Below, in pieces: positions 16,448 through 28,468 of a stretch of DNA of 64,000 bases. Source of the stretch: Candidatus Nanopelagicus hibericus (GTDB lineage: Bacteria; Actinomycetota; Actinomycetes; Nanopelagicales; Nanopelagicaceae); assembly GCF_002288005.1 (NCBI RefSeq), contig NZ_CP016771.1:1116001-1180000 (forward strand), given 5' to 3'. How positions within the stretch are numbered: position 1 is the first letter of the stretch; the number at the start of each line of letters is the position of its first letter. Below the pieces are notes generated by a model, which saw only the letters and a list, made by a program, of their open reading frames with translations, did not search any database and was not told the origin of the DNA. The position numbers and the translations under genes were made by a program.

Positions 16448-17481
16448 TTATCTTTAGTTCTAAAAAAAACAATAAACAGACTAAACCAAGTCAATCCTGC
16501 CCCAATTAAGAAGTAATTTGTAGAACTTTGGGATGCATTTGGTAGCAAAACTGAAACTCCGGCAAATAGCCCAGATAAGCTCCACAAAATTATTGCAGAT
16601 GTCTTCCTGGTAAGGCCTGATCTGATTAATCGATGAGATAGATGATCTTGTCCACCTTGAAAGGGTGAAAGATGTCTTCGTATTCTAGAAAGTACTGCAA
16701 CAGTTGTATCAAGTATTGGAATTGCAAGCAGGAATACTGGAATCAAAAATGAGCCCATTTGTGTTTGGGCGGTTGGTTCAAATCGAACAGTTAATGTTGC
16801 TAGCAGCACCCCTAGAAATAAAGCTCCGGCATCACCCATATAGATTTTAGCTGGACTCTTATTCCAGACTAAAAATCCTAAGGTAGAACCAGCTGTAACC
16901 ACGGAGAGTGCTGCGATCAAATACTGGTTACCGTTAAGAGCTAAGTAAGCGAGTGCAATAGATGAAATTGCAACAGTTCCAGCAGCACCACCATCTAAAT
17001 TGTCAAAGAAATTTATTGAATTACAAATTCCAACAATCCAAACAACTGTAATTATTGAATCAAAAATAGAAGATCCTGTCGGATTTCCAATACTGTCTGT
17101 AATGATCAAAATACTTGCAGTAAATACACCAGCAAAGGTTTGGGCTATAAATCTTGGTAGGGGAGGTAAGTTTTTTATGTCATCCCATAAACCAATAAGC
17201 CCTAGCAATAATGCAGGGCCAAGTAATGATGTAGCAAGCCAGAAAGTACTTGATGTGAATTGTGAGAAAAGGGAAGCGGAGTAAGAAACTGTAATTACCC
17301 CAATAATTATTGCTACCCCGCCTAAATATGGGACTGGTTTTTTATGGGATTTATGGGAGGAGTTAGGTCGATCGACCACATCTGTGGCAATGGCAATCTT
17401 TCGCATTACCGGTGTCAGAACTCCCACAAATAAATAGGAAATTACAAACAGTAAGAAGTACTCAGTATTTGTTATTCCCAT
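16444..17481 (-). CDS. Polyprenyl-phosphate sugar-1-phosphate transferase, WecA/TagO-like (345 aa)
   Basis: A polytopic MraY/WecA family enzyme (PF00953). DVVDRPNSSHKSHKKPVPYLGG (about 34-55) is the cytoplasmic substrate loop, NSINFFDNLDGGAAG (about 155-169) carries the catalytic aspartates, KIYMGDAGALFLG follows, and RRHLSPFQGGQDHLSHRLI gives the HIHH-like histidine motif in the WecA form. It moves GlcNAc-1-P (or a related sugar) onto undecaprenyl or decaprenyl phosphate, starting envelope glycan or linkage-unit synthesis. This provides the lipid primer for the glycan islands in the window. Confidence 0.92.
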   Translation of the reverse strand: MGITNTEYFLLFVISYLFVGVLTPVMRKIAIATDVVDRPNSSHKSHKKPVPYLGGVAIIIGVITVSYSASLFSQFTSSTFWLATSLLGPALLLGLIGLWDDIKNLPPLPRFIAQTFAGVFTASILIITDSIGNPTGSSIFDSIITVVWIVGICNSINFFDNLDGGAAGTVAISSIALAYLALNGNQYLIAALSVVTAGSTLGFLVWNKSPAKIYMGDAGALFLGVLLATLTVRFEPTAQTQMGSFLIPVFLLAIPILDTTVAVLSRIRRHLSPFQGGQDHLSHRLIRSGLTRKTSAIILWSLSGLFAGVSVLLPNASQSSTNYFLIGAGLTWFSLFIVFFRTKDN

Positions 17482-17499
17482 TTGGCTAGATAAAGTTAA

Positions 17500-17682
17500 T
17501 TAAGCTGAACCAGATTTGCGTCTATGCATCTTTGGAGCAGAGCCACCGGTTTGCCCTGAGCCAACCTTGGATCCTGAAGTAGGCCCTGCGCTTTTGCCTG
17601 AGTTACTACCTTTTTGCTTTTTTGCAAGAGCTGCCAGCATTTTAGCTTTTGCATCTTCACCAGTGTTTTTTTCTTCACTCAT
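17500..17682 (-). CDS. DUF5302-type small protein (60 aa)
   Basis: A short, charged protein: MSEEKNTGEDAKAKMLAALA, then a Gly/Ser/Lys-rich linker, ending PKMHRRKSGSA. Small actinobacterial DUF5302 proteins have the same plan, with an acidic start, a lysine-rich helix and a terminal RRKSG. Function unknown. It lies 18 nt upstream of the WecA-like gene and 20 nt after bldC. A second frame covering the same bases gives no protein-like sequence. Confidence 0.75.
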   Translation of the reverse strand: MSEEKNTGEDAKAKMLAALAKKQKGSNSGKSAGPTSGSKVGSGQTGGSAPKMHRRKSGSA

Positions 17683-17702
17683 AGTTAATCTCTATCCATT
17701 CT

Positions 17703-17891
17703 TTAACTGTTGCAAGTTGTTTTAAGGAGAAGTGCTTTAACCTCAGACTCTTTATATCTTCGATGTCCACCCAATGTTCTAATTGAGGTTAACTTGCCAG
17801 ATTTTGCCCATCTGGTAACAGTCTTTGGATCTACTCTAAATAATGATGCAACCTCAGAGGGAGTCAATAAGACCTCATGATCTGAGTTCAT
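17703..17891 (-). CDS. bldC: BldC-family MerR-like DNA-binding protein (62 aa)
   Basis: LLTPSEVASLFRVDPKTVTRWAKSGKLTSIRTLGGHRRYKESEV contains a complete winged-helix MerR-type reader with the GGHRRY wing, and no effector domain. This is the whole of BldC, the actinobacterial developmental regulator that binds DNA repeats cooperatively. In streamlined non-sporulating relatives its targets are unknown. A ribosome site (AAGGAG, 8 nt spacing) precedes the ATG at 17891. Confidence 0.92.
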   Translation of the reverse strand: MNSDHEVLLTPSEVASLFRVDPKTVTRWAKSGKLTSIRTLGGHRRYKESEVKALLLKTTCNS

Positions 17892-17920
17892 TTACATTGC
17901 TCCTTGTGAGTTAGTTGGTG

Positions 17921-17950
17921 AGTATGTCCGATTTAAACCTTATGAGGCAA
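17921..17950 (-). promoter_or_regulatory. Candidate promoter of bldC
   Basis: On the minus strand TTGCCT (17950-17945), an 18-nt spacer and CATACT (17926-17921) give a sigma-70-like promoter about 24 nt upstream of the start codon's ribosome site region. Judged by eye. Confidence 0.35.
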
Positions 17951-17989
17951 GTATTGTGGTTTGGGTGAGTAAATGACAAGTATTTGAAA

Positions 17990-18805
17990 TTACATAGCTT
18001 GCTCAAAGGCAGCAACCCTTCGCCAGCGAGTAACTAGTCGCTCATAACCCTGGCCTGCGAGTGCGCCATCTCCCGCCGCTAAGCCGGCGAGTGATCTAGC
18101 AACATCCTCTATTGAAGTATCGGCGTTTAATCCAGGTTGACCATTTTCAATCAAAGATTTCTCTAAGTAAATAGCTAACCCTCCGTAGTCACATTCCACA
18201 ATTGAGTTAGTATCAAAAATTGATAGCCATTCAAGTAAATCTGTAATCTCCTGCTCAATTGGTCCATTACCAAATGCATTTACCACTGCTTGATGGGCGA
18301 ATAAACATCTTTGCTTTGCATTTGATATTGAGGTTCGAAGAATTGTGTAAGCACCATCATCATTGGTGCCACTAATTCGATCGGAAGGCTCAAAGAGTGC
18401 AAACCAACGTGGTGGAATACTCCAGGTTGCAGTAATGATGTGAGAGACCTTATCTTCAATACTTTCAGAGTTTAGAGAAAGTGCGTTTTCAATTTCTTTA
18501 GGCAGAAAAAAACTACTTATTGTAAATGGCATTGAAGATTTGAAATCATCCAATGCTGCCCAGCACCTAGCTGCTGTTGACCAAGGAGCTATGTATTTCT
18601 TTTTATCAACTTCTAAAAAATGTGCGCCATCTAATTTAAGCGCAGGTGGTTCTGTAATGATTGTGCGACGCAGCGCTCTATTTTGTTCATCTCTGCCTGT
18701 TGGAGTTGAAACTGGAATTTGACTCCACCTATTTTGATTCTCTTTATCAAAAGTTGTTAAAGGTTCATAAACCCTAAGGGATGCAACATAAGGTGTTGGT
18801 CGCAT
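17990..18805 (-). CDS. Conserved actinobacterial protein of unknown function (271 aa)
   Basis: Starts MRPTPYVASLRVYEPLTTF, a beginning I recall from uncharacterised actinobacterial proteins encoded near bldC or DUF3073. No signal peptide or membrane segment. The sequence looks soluble and mixed alpha/beta, with IPPRWFALFEPSDRI in the middle and a helical C-terminus (ARSLAGLAAGDGALAGQGYERLVTRWRR). No catalytic motif is evident. It is encoded between DUF3073 and bldC on the same strand with modest gaps. I assign no function. Confidence 0.7.
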   Translation of the reverse strand: MRPTPYVASLRVYEPLTTFDKENQNRWSQIPVSTPTGRDEQNRALRRTIITEPPALKLDGAHFLEVDKKKYIAPWSTAARCWAALDDFKSSMPFTISSFFLPKEIENALSLNSESIEDKVSHIITATWSIPPRWFALFEPSDRISGTNDDGAYTILRTSISNAKQRCLFAHQAVVNAFGNGPIEQEITDLLEWLSIFDTNSIVECDYGGLAIYLEKSLIENGQPGLNADTSIEDVARSLAGLAAGDGALAGQGYERLVTRWRRVAAFEQAM

Positions 18806-18815
18806 TAGTAACTAA

Positions 18816-18986
18816 TTAATTACGAGGTGTGTAATTATCTTTGGAGGATTCATCATTAAAATCCTTATCTTCACTTACCTCACCATGCAATTCTTTTGCT
18901 AAGCGCTCTAGATCCATATCTTGATTTGAGTACTTAAGATCTCTTGCTACTTTAGTTTGTTTTGCTTTTGAACGGCCACGTCCCAT
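18816..18986 (-). CDS. DUF3073 family small protein (56 aa)
   Basis: Reads MGRGRSKAKQTKVARDLKYS at the start and continues DMDLERLAKELHG, then an acidic tail. This is the strongly conserved DUF3073 family of actinobacteria (about 55-70 aa), basic at the start and acidic at the end, function unknown but often near purine genes, as here with purB and purA. The ATG at 18986 and TAA at 18816-18818 are clear. Confidence 0.92.
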   Translation of the reverse strand: MGRGRSKAKQTKVARDLKYSNQDMDLERLAKELHGEVSEDKDFNDESSKDNYTPRN

Positions 18987-19030
18987 TATCGGCCCTCCCT
19001 CAATATATCTGCGCTGTCAGGTGAGGTAGA

Positions 19031-20410
19031 TTATCGTAAAGATGGGCCTTCAACCATTGGAGGTTTAAAACCGCTGAATAAAGTTCGAAGCCCCACAGCC
19101 TGCAAGAAGAGGCTCATACCCATAATGGGCAACCTAAATCTATGGTCTCCAATAGATAGTAATGAAATCAACCAATTGGTACTAATTATTATTATTGCGA
19201 TCACCGCAATAACCCTCTCTAAATGTTTTTGACGCCATAGAATCGCAAAACCATAAATTAGAAGAAATAACCCTCCTAATAACCAGAGCCATGAAACCAG
19301 TTGCCCAAAGCCACCTACAACAAGATTTAAACCTTCTTGATTTGAGGTGATGTTTTTTACTGGATTAATCGTTAACCATGGATTTCTTGCCATAGTTCCG
19401 TTTGCTAACGGCCCATACCAAGGAGACCAAAAATATTGTGTTTTGTTGTAAAACAACTTCAATGATTTGGTTGGATTACTTACGTACCATTGAAGAACAC
19501 ATTTTATCCGTTGATTATCTTGTTGTGCCTCAGTTCCGGATAAATTGCACGGTACGCCATCCCATTTGCTTGCATACCCGCCTGACGCAGTGTCACCCGC
19601 GCCAATGTTCATTGTCGCCCCAAGATTTGTAGAAACAGAATTTGTGCCAGTTGACACATGATTTCGATAAATCAGTGAAGCAGGGAAAAACAGAATTATA
19701 ATTAAGCTAAATACCGTTAATAAAGCACTAACCCGAATTCGCTTTCTCGAAAAGATCCAGACCAAGTTAACTAAAATTCCAGCAATAATGAGTCTAGGCT
19801 GCATAAAAACAAGTAGCCCGAAAATTACCGAGTTCAAGGATAAGTACCAAATGAAACTTTGTTCATTTCTTTCTAGTAAATCCTTAATTATCAGCGCAAC
19901 TGCAATCAAAAAGCCTGATGCTGTCAAACTCTCATATCCAACAGCTATAGAATTTAATGAAAGCGTTGGATTAAGAAGAATTAGGAAAAATACAAATCCG
20001 GCAAATTTTCTTAATCTAGTTCGTGATAGTTGTAACGCAAAGTAGTAAACCGCCCATGAAAAAATTGCTGACTGCAATATTGAAAGTAAGGTTAATGTGA
20101 ATCCCTTACCCATTAAGGAAATTAGATAAATTATTAGTGGGTATCCGGCGGGCCAATAACTTAATAAAATCTCCTTTGCAAAGATTCCTTCCTTACTTAA
20201 TGCTTCAAACCCTTTTAGATAGTTTTCACCGTCAGCGCCTAACCATATGCCGTCAAGAAAAAATGGCTGCGCATAAATTTCTATATTGCCGGCCTGTATA
20301 TTAAAAATGACTAACAGTTTGATGACAAAAATTGCGGCAGCCCAATGCATAAAGTTCTTAGCTTGATTATGAGCAGGTGCCATTCGAGCACGTTTAGATT
20401 TGCTAGCCAT
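19031..20410 (-). CDS. Membrane glycosyltransferase-like protein, GT-C fold (459 aa)
   Basis: About ten hydrophobic helices. After the first helix a loop carries GIWLGADGENYLKGFEAL, and later SYWPAGYPLIIYL; an acidic residue in the first extracytoplasmic loop is typical of GT39/GT83-type (GT-C) enzymes that use polyprenyl-phosphate sugars. NPTLSLNSIAVGYESLTASG and MQPRLIIAGILVNLVW match the same broad family. It may add a sugar to surface protein or glycan outside the membrane. The start codon ATG at 20410 overlaps the stop of the SCP-like gene (TGATG), so it is translationally coupled. Donor and acceptor unknown. Confidence 0.72.
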   Translation of the reverse strand: MASKSKRARMAPAHNQAKNFMHWAAAIFVIKLLVIFNIQAGNIEIYAQPFFLDGIWLGADGENYLKGFEALSKEGIFAKEILLSYWPAGYPLIIYLISLMGKGFTLTLLSILQSAIFSWAVYYFALQLSRTRLRKFAGFVFFLILLNPTLSLNSIAVGYESLTASGFLIAVALIIKDLLERNEQSFIWYLSLNSVIFGLLVFMQPRLIIAGILVNLVWIFSRKRIRVSALLTVFSLIIILFFPASLIYRNHVSTGTNSVSTNLGATMNIGAGDTASGGYASKWDGVPCNLSGTEAQQDNQRIKCVLQWYVSNPTKSLKLFYNKTQYFWSPWYGPLANGTMARNPWLTINPVKNITSNQEGLNLVVGGFGQLVSWLWLLGGLFLLIYGFAILWRQKHLERVIAVIAIIIISTNWLISLLSIGDHRFRLPIMGMSLFLQAVGLRTLFSGFKPPMVEGPSLR

Positions 20411-20729
20411 CACTTCCCTAATCTTAAGCCTAAATCTAGTTTACTTGCCTCGGCAACAACTGCATGTAAGTTAGCATTTGTACCAGACGCGCTTATCAAA
20501 CCATTAAGGCAAAACTTATCCCAGAGGTCAGGGTTCTGGAATAACTCAATAAGAACTTGTCCTTCCATTTCCACCACATTTGGTGGAGTGCCTCGTGTAT
20601 GAACTAATCCCGTCACACATTGAATTGCAGCATATGGTGGTATTCGAAGTTCAACCGACTTACCCGGGGCAACTTGTTTGATAATTCTAAGGATTTCTTT
20701 CACTTGGCTTTTTGCTTCAGAATCTTGAA

Positions 20730-20733
<4 letters not shown>
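20410..20733 (-). CDS. SCP-2-like (sterol carrier family) small protein (107 aa)
   Basis: The sequence, with VELRIPPYAAIQCV, HTRGTPPNVVEM, and LWDKFCLNGLISASGTNANL, matches the bacterial SCP-2-related proteins encoded next to purine genes in actinobacteria. The family binds hydrophobic ligands in other organisms, but a bacterial role is not established. It overlaps purB by 4 nt and the GT-C gene by 1 nt, so it is a co-translated member of the purA-purB operon. Confidence 0.75.
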
Positions 20734-24306
<3,573 letters not shown>

Positions 24307-24424
24307 AAAAAAATTTCGAAGAATTCGCCAAGTAGTTCATCAAGTTTCTCCCTTGGTCATCTGTTAAATCAATGATTAAACAGGTAATTTCCTTACGGGA
24401 TTACGACCAATTCCACCACATTTA

Positions 24425-24448
24425 GGGCGGTTTTAGAAATCACCGCCC
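24425..24448 (-). terminator. GC-rich hairpin, weak terminator candidate
   Basis: GGGCGGT (24425-24431) pairs with ACCGCCC (24442-24448) around a 10-nt AT loop. It lies 22 nt past the possible 40-aa frame on the minus strand, but no clear T run follows. Confidence 0.3.
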
Positions 24449-24470
24449 CAATGCCTGCGCTAAATCTGCT

Positions 24471-24593
24471 CTAGTAGGCACCAAGCAGAAGCAACGCCTT
24501 TTTAAACAACGCCGATAGGGCCATGGTTAATGTGCCAGAGGCGAGTAGCCGCTCCAGCAGGGTAATTAAGGTGATTAAAGTGCCAGTTAACAT
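24471..24593 (-). CDS. Possible 40-aa hydrophobic peptide
   Basis: The frame ATG 24593 to TAG 24471 encodes a Leu/Thr/Ala-rich peptide (MLTGTLITLITLLERLLASG, then TMALSALFKKALLLLGAY) with one likely membrane helix and two lysines. A ribosome site GGAG stands 7 nt before the ATG and a hairpin follows. It occupies the otherwise empty gap before acs. Short hydrophobic frames also arise by chance; no homologue is known to me. Confidence 0.35.
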   Translation of the reverse strand: MLTGTLITLITLLERLLASGTLTMALSALFKKALLLLGAY

Positions 24594-24724
24594 AAAGCTC
24601 CATTTCTTTTTGTTTTAATTGCATGGGCTTTATCAGATTCATCTAGCATATCTAAAGGCTGGCACTAAATGTTTTTATCTGCTTCTAGTGGGGAAAACTT
24701 ATCGCTGATAACCTCAGCCTTACT

Positions 24725-26683
24725 ATGAGTAGTGAATCTTTTGAAAACCTATCTTATGAAGATCGCACCTTTCTTCCTTCACAAACATTTATAGATAATG
24801 CAAATGCAAAAAGTGATATTTATAAGGAGGCAGATACAGATCGCTTAGCCTTTTGGGAAAAACAAGCAAATAGATTGCATTGGAATCAAAAATGGAATCA
24901 GGTTGTTGATTGGCAACTACCTTTTGCTAAATGGTTTATCGGTGGGAAATTAAATGCCTCATATAACTGCCTGGATCGACATGTAATTGAGGGCAGGGGC
25001 AACAGAGTTGCTTTCTACTTCGAAGGTGAACCAGGAGATACTCAAACAATCACCTACGCCGATCTTTTATCAAAGGTTTGCAAGGCTGCAAATGCTTTAA
25101 AAGAGCTCGGAATTAAACAAGGAGATCGGGTTGCGATCTATATGCCAATGATTCCAGAGGCAGCAATTGCAATGCTTGCATGTGCAAGGTTGGGCGCTAT
25201 GCACTCCGTAGTCTTTGGTGGATTTTCAGCCGACTCATTGTTATCTCGAATTCAAGATGCTGATGCTTCTTTAGTCATTACCGCCGACGGTGGCTTTAGA
25301 AAAGGCGCGCCATTTGCACTAAAGCATGCAGTTGATGAGGCACTTAAGGGTGAAACAAATGTTAAAAATGTTTTAGTTGTTAAACGAACTGGACAAGAAA
25401 CTAAGTTTGATGCTTCAAAAGATATTTGGTGGCATGAGCTTGTTGATAAGCAATCTGATAAGCATGAGTGTGAGTTCTTTGATTCAGAAAATGGCTTATT
25501 TATTCTCTACACCTCAGGAACTACTGCAAAACCAAAAGGTATTTATCACACCACAGGTGGTTATTTAACTCAGGCAGCTTTCACCCATCATGCAGTATTT
25601 GATTTAAAACCTGAGAAAGATATCTACTGGTGCACCGCAGATATTGGTTGGATTACCGGCCACTCATATGTGGTTTATGGCCCACTGATTAATGGTGCAA
25701 CTCAGCTTATGTATGAAGGAACACCTGACACTCCAAGTAAAGGACGATTATTTGAATTAATTGAAAAATACAAAGTCAGTATTTTATATACCGCGCCTAC
25801 TTTGATAAGAACCTGGATGAAATGGGGAGATGAGTTTCCAAACAAATCTAATCTTTCATCCCTTCGCTTGCTTGGTTCAGTTGGTGAGCCAATTAATCCT
25901 GAAGCATGGATGTGGTATCGAGAGGTGATTGGAAAAAACAACTGCCCAATTGTTGACACTTGGTGGCAGACAGAGACTGGCGCAATCATGATCTCGCCAT
26001 TACCTGGAGTTACTGCAACAAAACCAGGCAGTGCCATGAAAGCCCTCCCTGGAATTTCTGCTGAGGTTGTTGATGATGAAGGTAAAGCTGTTGGCAATGG
26101 CAGAGGTGGTTATCTTGTCTTAACAAAGCCTTGGCCATCAATGATGCGTGGTGTTTGGAATGAACCCATTCGCTATAAAGAAACTTACTGGTCACGCTTT
26201 GCTGGAGTTTACTTTGCAGGAGATGGCGCGAAGTTAGATAAGGATGGCGCGATCTGGTTACTTGGCCGAGTTGATGATGTTATGAATGTTTCAGGGCATC
26301 GCATCTCAACAACAGAGGTTGAATCGGCATTAGTTTCTCATGATGTGGTTGCCGAGGCTGCAGTAGTTGGCGCAAAGGATGAAATGACTGGGCAGGGCAT
26401 TGTTGCATTTGTAATTCTAAGAGGCGGAATTGAATCAGCCACAGGGGATGCTTTAGTTAAAGAGCTACGTGATCATGTGGCAAAACAAATTGGCCCAATT
26501 GCAAAACCTCGCCAGATTATGGTTGTTGCAGAATTACCAAAGACAAGAAGCGGCAAAATTATGCGCAGGCTATTACGGGATGTGGCAGAAAATAGAGCAG
26601 TTGGAGATTCCACAACCCTTGCTGATCCAAATATAATGAAGTTAATCTCTGAAGGTTTAAAAACTGGAAAGAGTGAGGATTAG
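24725..26683 (+). CDS. acsA: Acetate-CoA ligase (652 aa)
   Basis: An AMP-forming acyl-CoA synthetase of the Acs subfamily by length and motifs: YTSGTTAKPKG (262-272), ADIGWITGHSYVVYGPL, DTWWQTETG, and GRVDDVMNVSGHR at the hinge. The C-terminal lysine of KTRSGKIMRR (K611) is the residue acetylated in other Acs enzymes, so activity may be controlled by acetylation. It turns acetate, ATP and CoA into acetyl-CoA in the cytosol. It ends tail-to-tail with cvpA, sharing 4 nt. acs next to tlpA-nth-crp is a mycobacteria-like arrangement. Confidence 0.96.
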   Translation: MSSESFENLSYEDRTFLPSQTFIDNANAKSDIYKEADTDRLAFWEKQANRLHWNQKWNQVVDWQLPFAKWFIGGKLNASYNCLDRHVIEGRGNRVAFYFEGEPGDTQTITYADLLSKVCKAANALKELGIKQGDRVAIYMPMIPEAAIAMLACARLGAMHSVVFGGFSADSLLSRIQDADASLVITADGGFRKGAPFALKHAVDEALKGETNVKNVLVVKRTGQETKFDASKDIWWHELVDKQSDKHECEFFDSENGLFILYTSGTTAKPKGIYHTTGGYLTQAAFTHHAVFDLKPEKDIYWCTADIGWITGHSYVVYGPLINGATQLMYEGTPDTPSKGRLFELIEKYKVSILYTAPTLIRTWMKWGDEFPNKSNLSSLRLLGSVGEPINPEAWMWYREVIGKNNCPIVDTWWQTETGAIMISPLPGVTATKPGSAMKALPGISAEVVDDEGKAVGNGRGGYLVLTKPWPSMMRGVWNEPIRYKETYWSRFAGVYFAGDGAKLDKDGAIWLLGRVDDVMNVSGHRISTTEVESALVSHDVVAEAAVVGAKDEMTGQGIVAFVILRGGIESATGDALVKELRDHVAKQIGPIAKPRQIMVVAELPKTRSGKIMRRLLRDVAENRAVGDSTTLADPNIMKLISEGLKTGKSED

Positions 26684-27174
26684 TTCACTTTCTCAAGTAA
26701 CTTAACAATCTCACTCTTTACCTCATTCATTACTGAGGGTAGATGAGAATCTACATAATCATAAAGTTCTGAAGGCTTTATGTATTTATCTGCGATACCC
26801 CAAGTTGAAAACACCAACAGTGTTGCAACTAAATACAAAATAAAGGCTGCGCGAAGTGTTGAAATGGCCGCCCCTACCAGTGAATCAATAAGTTTAAAGG
26901 GCGGTACAAAAAGAATCTTGCGAAATAATGAGCCAATCTTGCCTAGTAAAAAATCACCTATAGAGGCTCCAACAAAAACTGCTAGTAATGCCAAAACAAC
27001 TTTCTGGCTCTGACTATCCCAAGTGGCAAGATATTTAACAGCCAAGGCCAATCCCGCTACACCACCTGCAATATAACCAGCAGTTCTAAAAATCGTTTTG
27101 ATCAAACCATTTTTATATCCACTATAAAAAGCGATCAGAAGAACTAAAACTATTAATAGATCAAAGTAATTCAT
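26680..27174 (-). CDS. CvpA-family membrane protein (164 aa)
   Basis: Four transmembrane helices with the CvpA plan: NYFDLLIVLVLLIAFYSGYKNGLIKTIF at the start, GDFLLGKIGSLFRKI and KLIDSLVGAAISTLRAAFILYLV later (PF02674). In mycobacteria the protein at this position (MarP) has the same membrane part followed by a periplasmic serine protease; here the protein stops after the membrane part and a short acidic tail. Role unknown, perhaps envelope homeostasis. It overlaps the TlpA-like gene by 4 nt. Confidence 0.85.
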   Translation of the reverse strand: MNYFDLLIVLVLLIAFYSGYKNGLIKTIFRTAGYIAGGVAGLALAVKYLATWDSQSQKVVLALLAVFVGASIGDFLLGKIGSLFRKILFVPPFKLIDSLVGAAISTLRAAFILYLVATLLVFSTWGIADKYIKPSELYDYVDSHLPSVMNEVKSEIVKLLEKVN

Positions 27175-27713
27175 AACTTAACTCCAAAAGCTTTTTCAAC
27201 TTGATTAAATAATTGCTTTTTATTTGTGTAAGCTCCTATTTTAGTTTCGACAGTTTTGCCATTTTCATCGATAAACCAAGTGACCGGAACTCCTGGTCCA
27301 AATATAGATTTTGAAATTCCACTTGCATCTTCAAGATTTGGCCAACTCATCCCACTTTTTTGAATGTAATCAATAGCATCCTCTTTAGATTTTTCCTCGA
27401 CATTTACGCCAAGCATCTGGATCTGCCCGTTTTTAAATAGTGGATTTTGATACAGCTCAACAAAATAAGGCATCTCCTGCTTACATCCTTCACACCATGA
27501 TCCCCATACATTTATAAGCAAGGGTCCTTGTAATTGATGAAAATTTATTTCCGCCGACCCATCTAAACATGGCATCAAAACGGATTTATCGACGCTCTCT
27601 AGTAATTTGATTTGATCACAAGATGCAACAATGCCCGGTGCACTTACCTTGGTTGGTGATGTGCAGCTAGAAATTAGCAAAGTGGTGATTAATAAACTTA
27701 AAAGTTTTTTCAT
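27171..27713 (-). CDS. TlpA-like thioredoxin-fold lipoprotein (180 aa)
   Basis: A lipoprotein signal peptide (MKKLLSLLITTLLISSC, lipid on C17) is followed by a thioredoxin fold: INVWGSWCEGCKQEMPYF with the CxxC pair C74/C77, MLGVNVEEKS, and GVPVTWFIDENGKTV carrying the cis-proline. It would act as a thiol-disulfide reductase or oxidant on the outer face of the membrane. It overlaps nth upstream by 4 nt and cvpA downstream by 4 nt, a three-gene operon also seen in mycobacteria. Confidence 0.92.
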   Translation of the reverse strand: MKKLLSLLITTLLISSCTSPTKVSAPGIVASCDQIKLLESVDKSVLMPCLDGSAEINFHQLQGPLLINVWGSWCEGCKQEMPYFVELYQNPLFKNGQIQMLGVNVEEKSKEDAIDYIQKSGMSWPNLEDASGISKSIFGPGVPVTWFIDENGKTVETKIGAYTNKKQLFNQVEKAFGVKL

Positions 27714-28411
27714 TTGAAATCTGCCTCAACTTTCACCATTAGCTTTGCCTTTATTGGATCCATCTCACCTATTCCAAATGATGGACAGTACTTGGCGATT
27801 GGACAAGCACCACATGCTGGCTTTCTTGAATGGCACACTCTTCTGCCATGCCAGATTAAGCGCTGCGACAAATTGGTCCATTCTTTTCTTGTGATTAAAT
27901 CAGCAACCTCAAACTCAACCTTTACCGGGTCCATAGATTTACTCCACTTAAATCTTCTACTTAATCTGCCAAAGTGAGTATCAACAGTTAAGCCTGGAAT
28001 ACCAAATGCATGACCCAAAACAACATTGGCTGTCTTTCGGCCAACTCCAGGAAAAGTGATCAAACTTTCTAATTTGCTTGGTACCTTGCCATCATAATCT
28101 GTAACTATCTTGCTACTAAGTGACTTTATATTCTTAGCCTTTGCCCGGTAAAAACCAGTTGATTTAACCAATCTTTGAATATCTTTAACATCAGCCTGTG
28201 CCATCTTTGCCGGATTTGGATATTTCTTAAATAAGGCAGGCGTTGTTTGATTCACTCGCTTATCGGTGCATTGCGCCGATAAAACAGTTGCAACTAGTAA
28301 TTGAAAAGGAGTTTTATAATCTAATTCACACCTAACATTTGGATAGCTTTTACATAAAATTCGATAGATCGCCCTTGCTCGAACTTTCTTTTGAGCCAAA
28401 CTCTCTCGCAT
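27710..28411 (-). CDS. nth: Endonuclease III (233 aa)
   Basis: A HhH-GPD DNA glycosylase/AP lyase: VATVLSAQCTDKRVN (40-54), helix-hairpin-helix TFPGVGRKTANVV with catalytic K126, and VDTHFGRLSRR with D144. The [4Fe-4S] ligands are C193, C200, C203 and C209 (C-x6-C-x2-C-x5-C). It removes oxidised pyrimidines. The gene starts inside the divergent crp promoter region. Confidence 0.96.
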   Translation of the reverse strand: MRESLAQKKVRARAIYRILCKSYPNVRCELDYKTPFQLLVATVLSAQCTDKRVNQTTPALFKKYPNPAKMAQADVKDIQRLVKSTGFYRAKAKNIKSLSSKIVTDYDGKVPSKLESLITFPGVGRKTANVVLGHAFGIPGLTVDTHFGRLSRRFKWSKSMDPVKVEFEVADLITRKEWTNLSQRLIWHGRRVCHSRKPACGACPIAKYCPSFGIGEMDPIKAKLMVKVEADFK

Positions 28412-28430
28412 TTGCCCAAGATTACGCTGA

Positions 28431-28461
28431 TTGGAGTTGTACTACCTCCCAGCAGTATCCT
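28431..28461 (+). promoter_or_regulatory. Candidate promoter of crp, leaderless
   Basis: TTGGAG (28431-28436) and TATCCT (28456-28461) put the likely transcript start at about 28468, directly at the ATG of 28469. No ribosome site lies upstream. An ATG at 28463 would fall before the transcript start. Confidence 0.5.
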
Positions 28462-28468
28462 TATGGCT

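Larger units (their letters stand above)
24307..24724. other. 418-nt divergent intergenic region
   Basis: This lies between the methyltransferase start and acs. It must hold promoters for both. It contains a GC-rich dyad (24425-24448) and one possible short reading frame (24471-24593, minus). No tRNA, riboswitch or known RNA family was recognised. Its GC-rich middle (about 24420-24580) contrasts with AT-rich edges. Confidence 0.5.

Noticed and set aside
17496-17678. Second 60-codon frame over the DUF5302 gene
   Set aside because: Shifted frame of the recognised small protein, Gln/Lys-rich with no start signal.
24307-24724. Riboswitch upstream of acs
   Set aside because: No conserved riboswitch core or long paired stem leading to the acs start was found.
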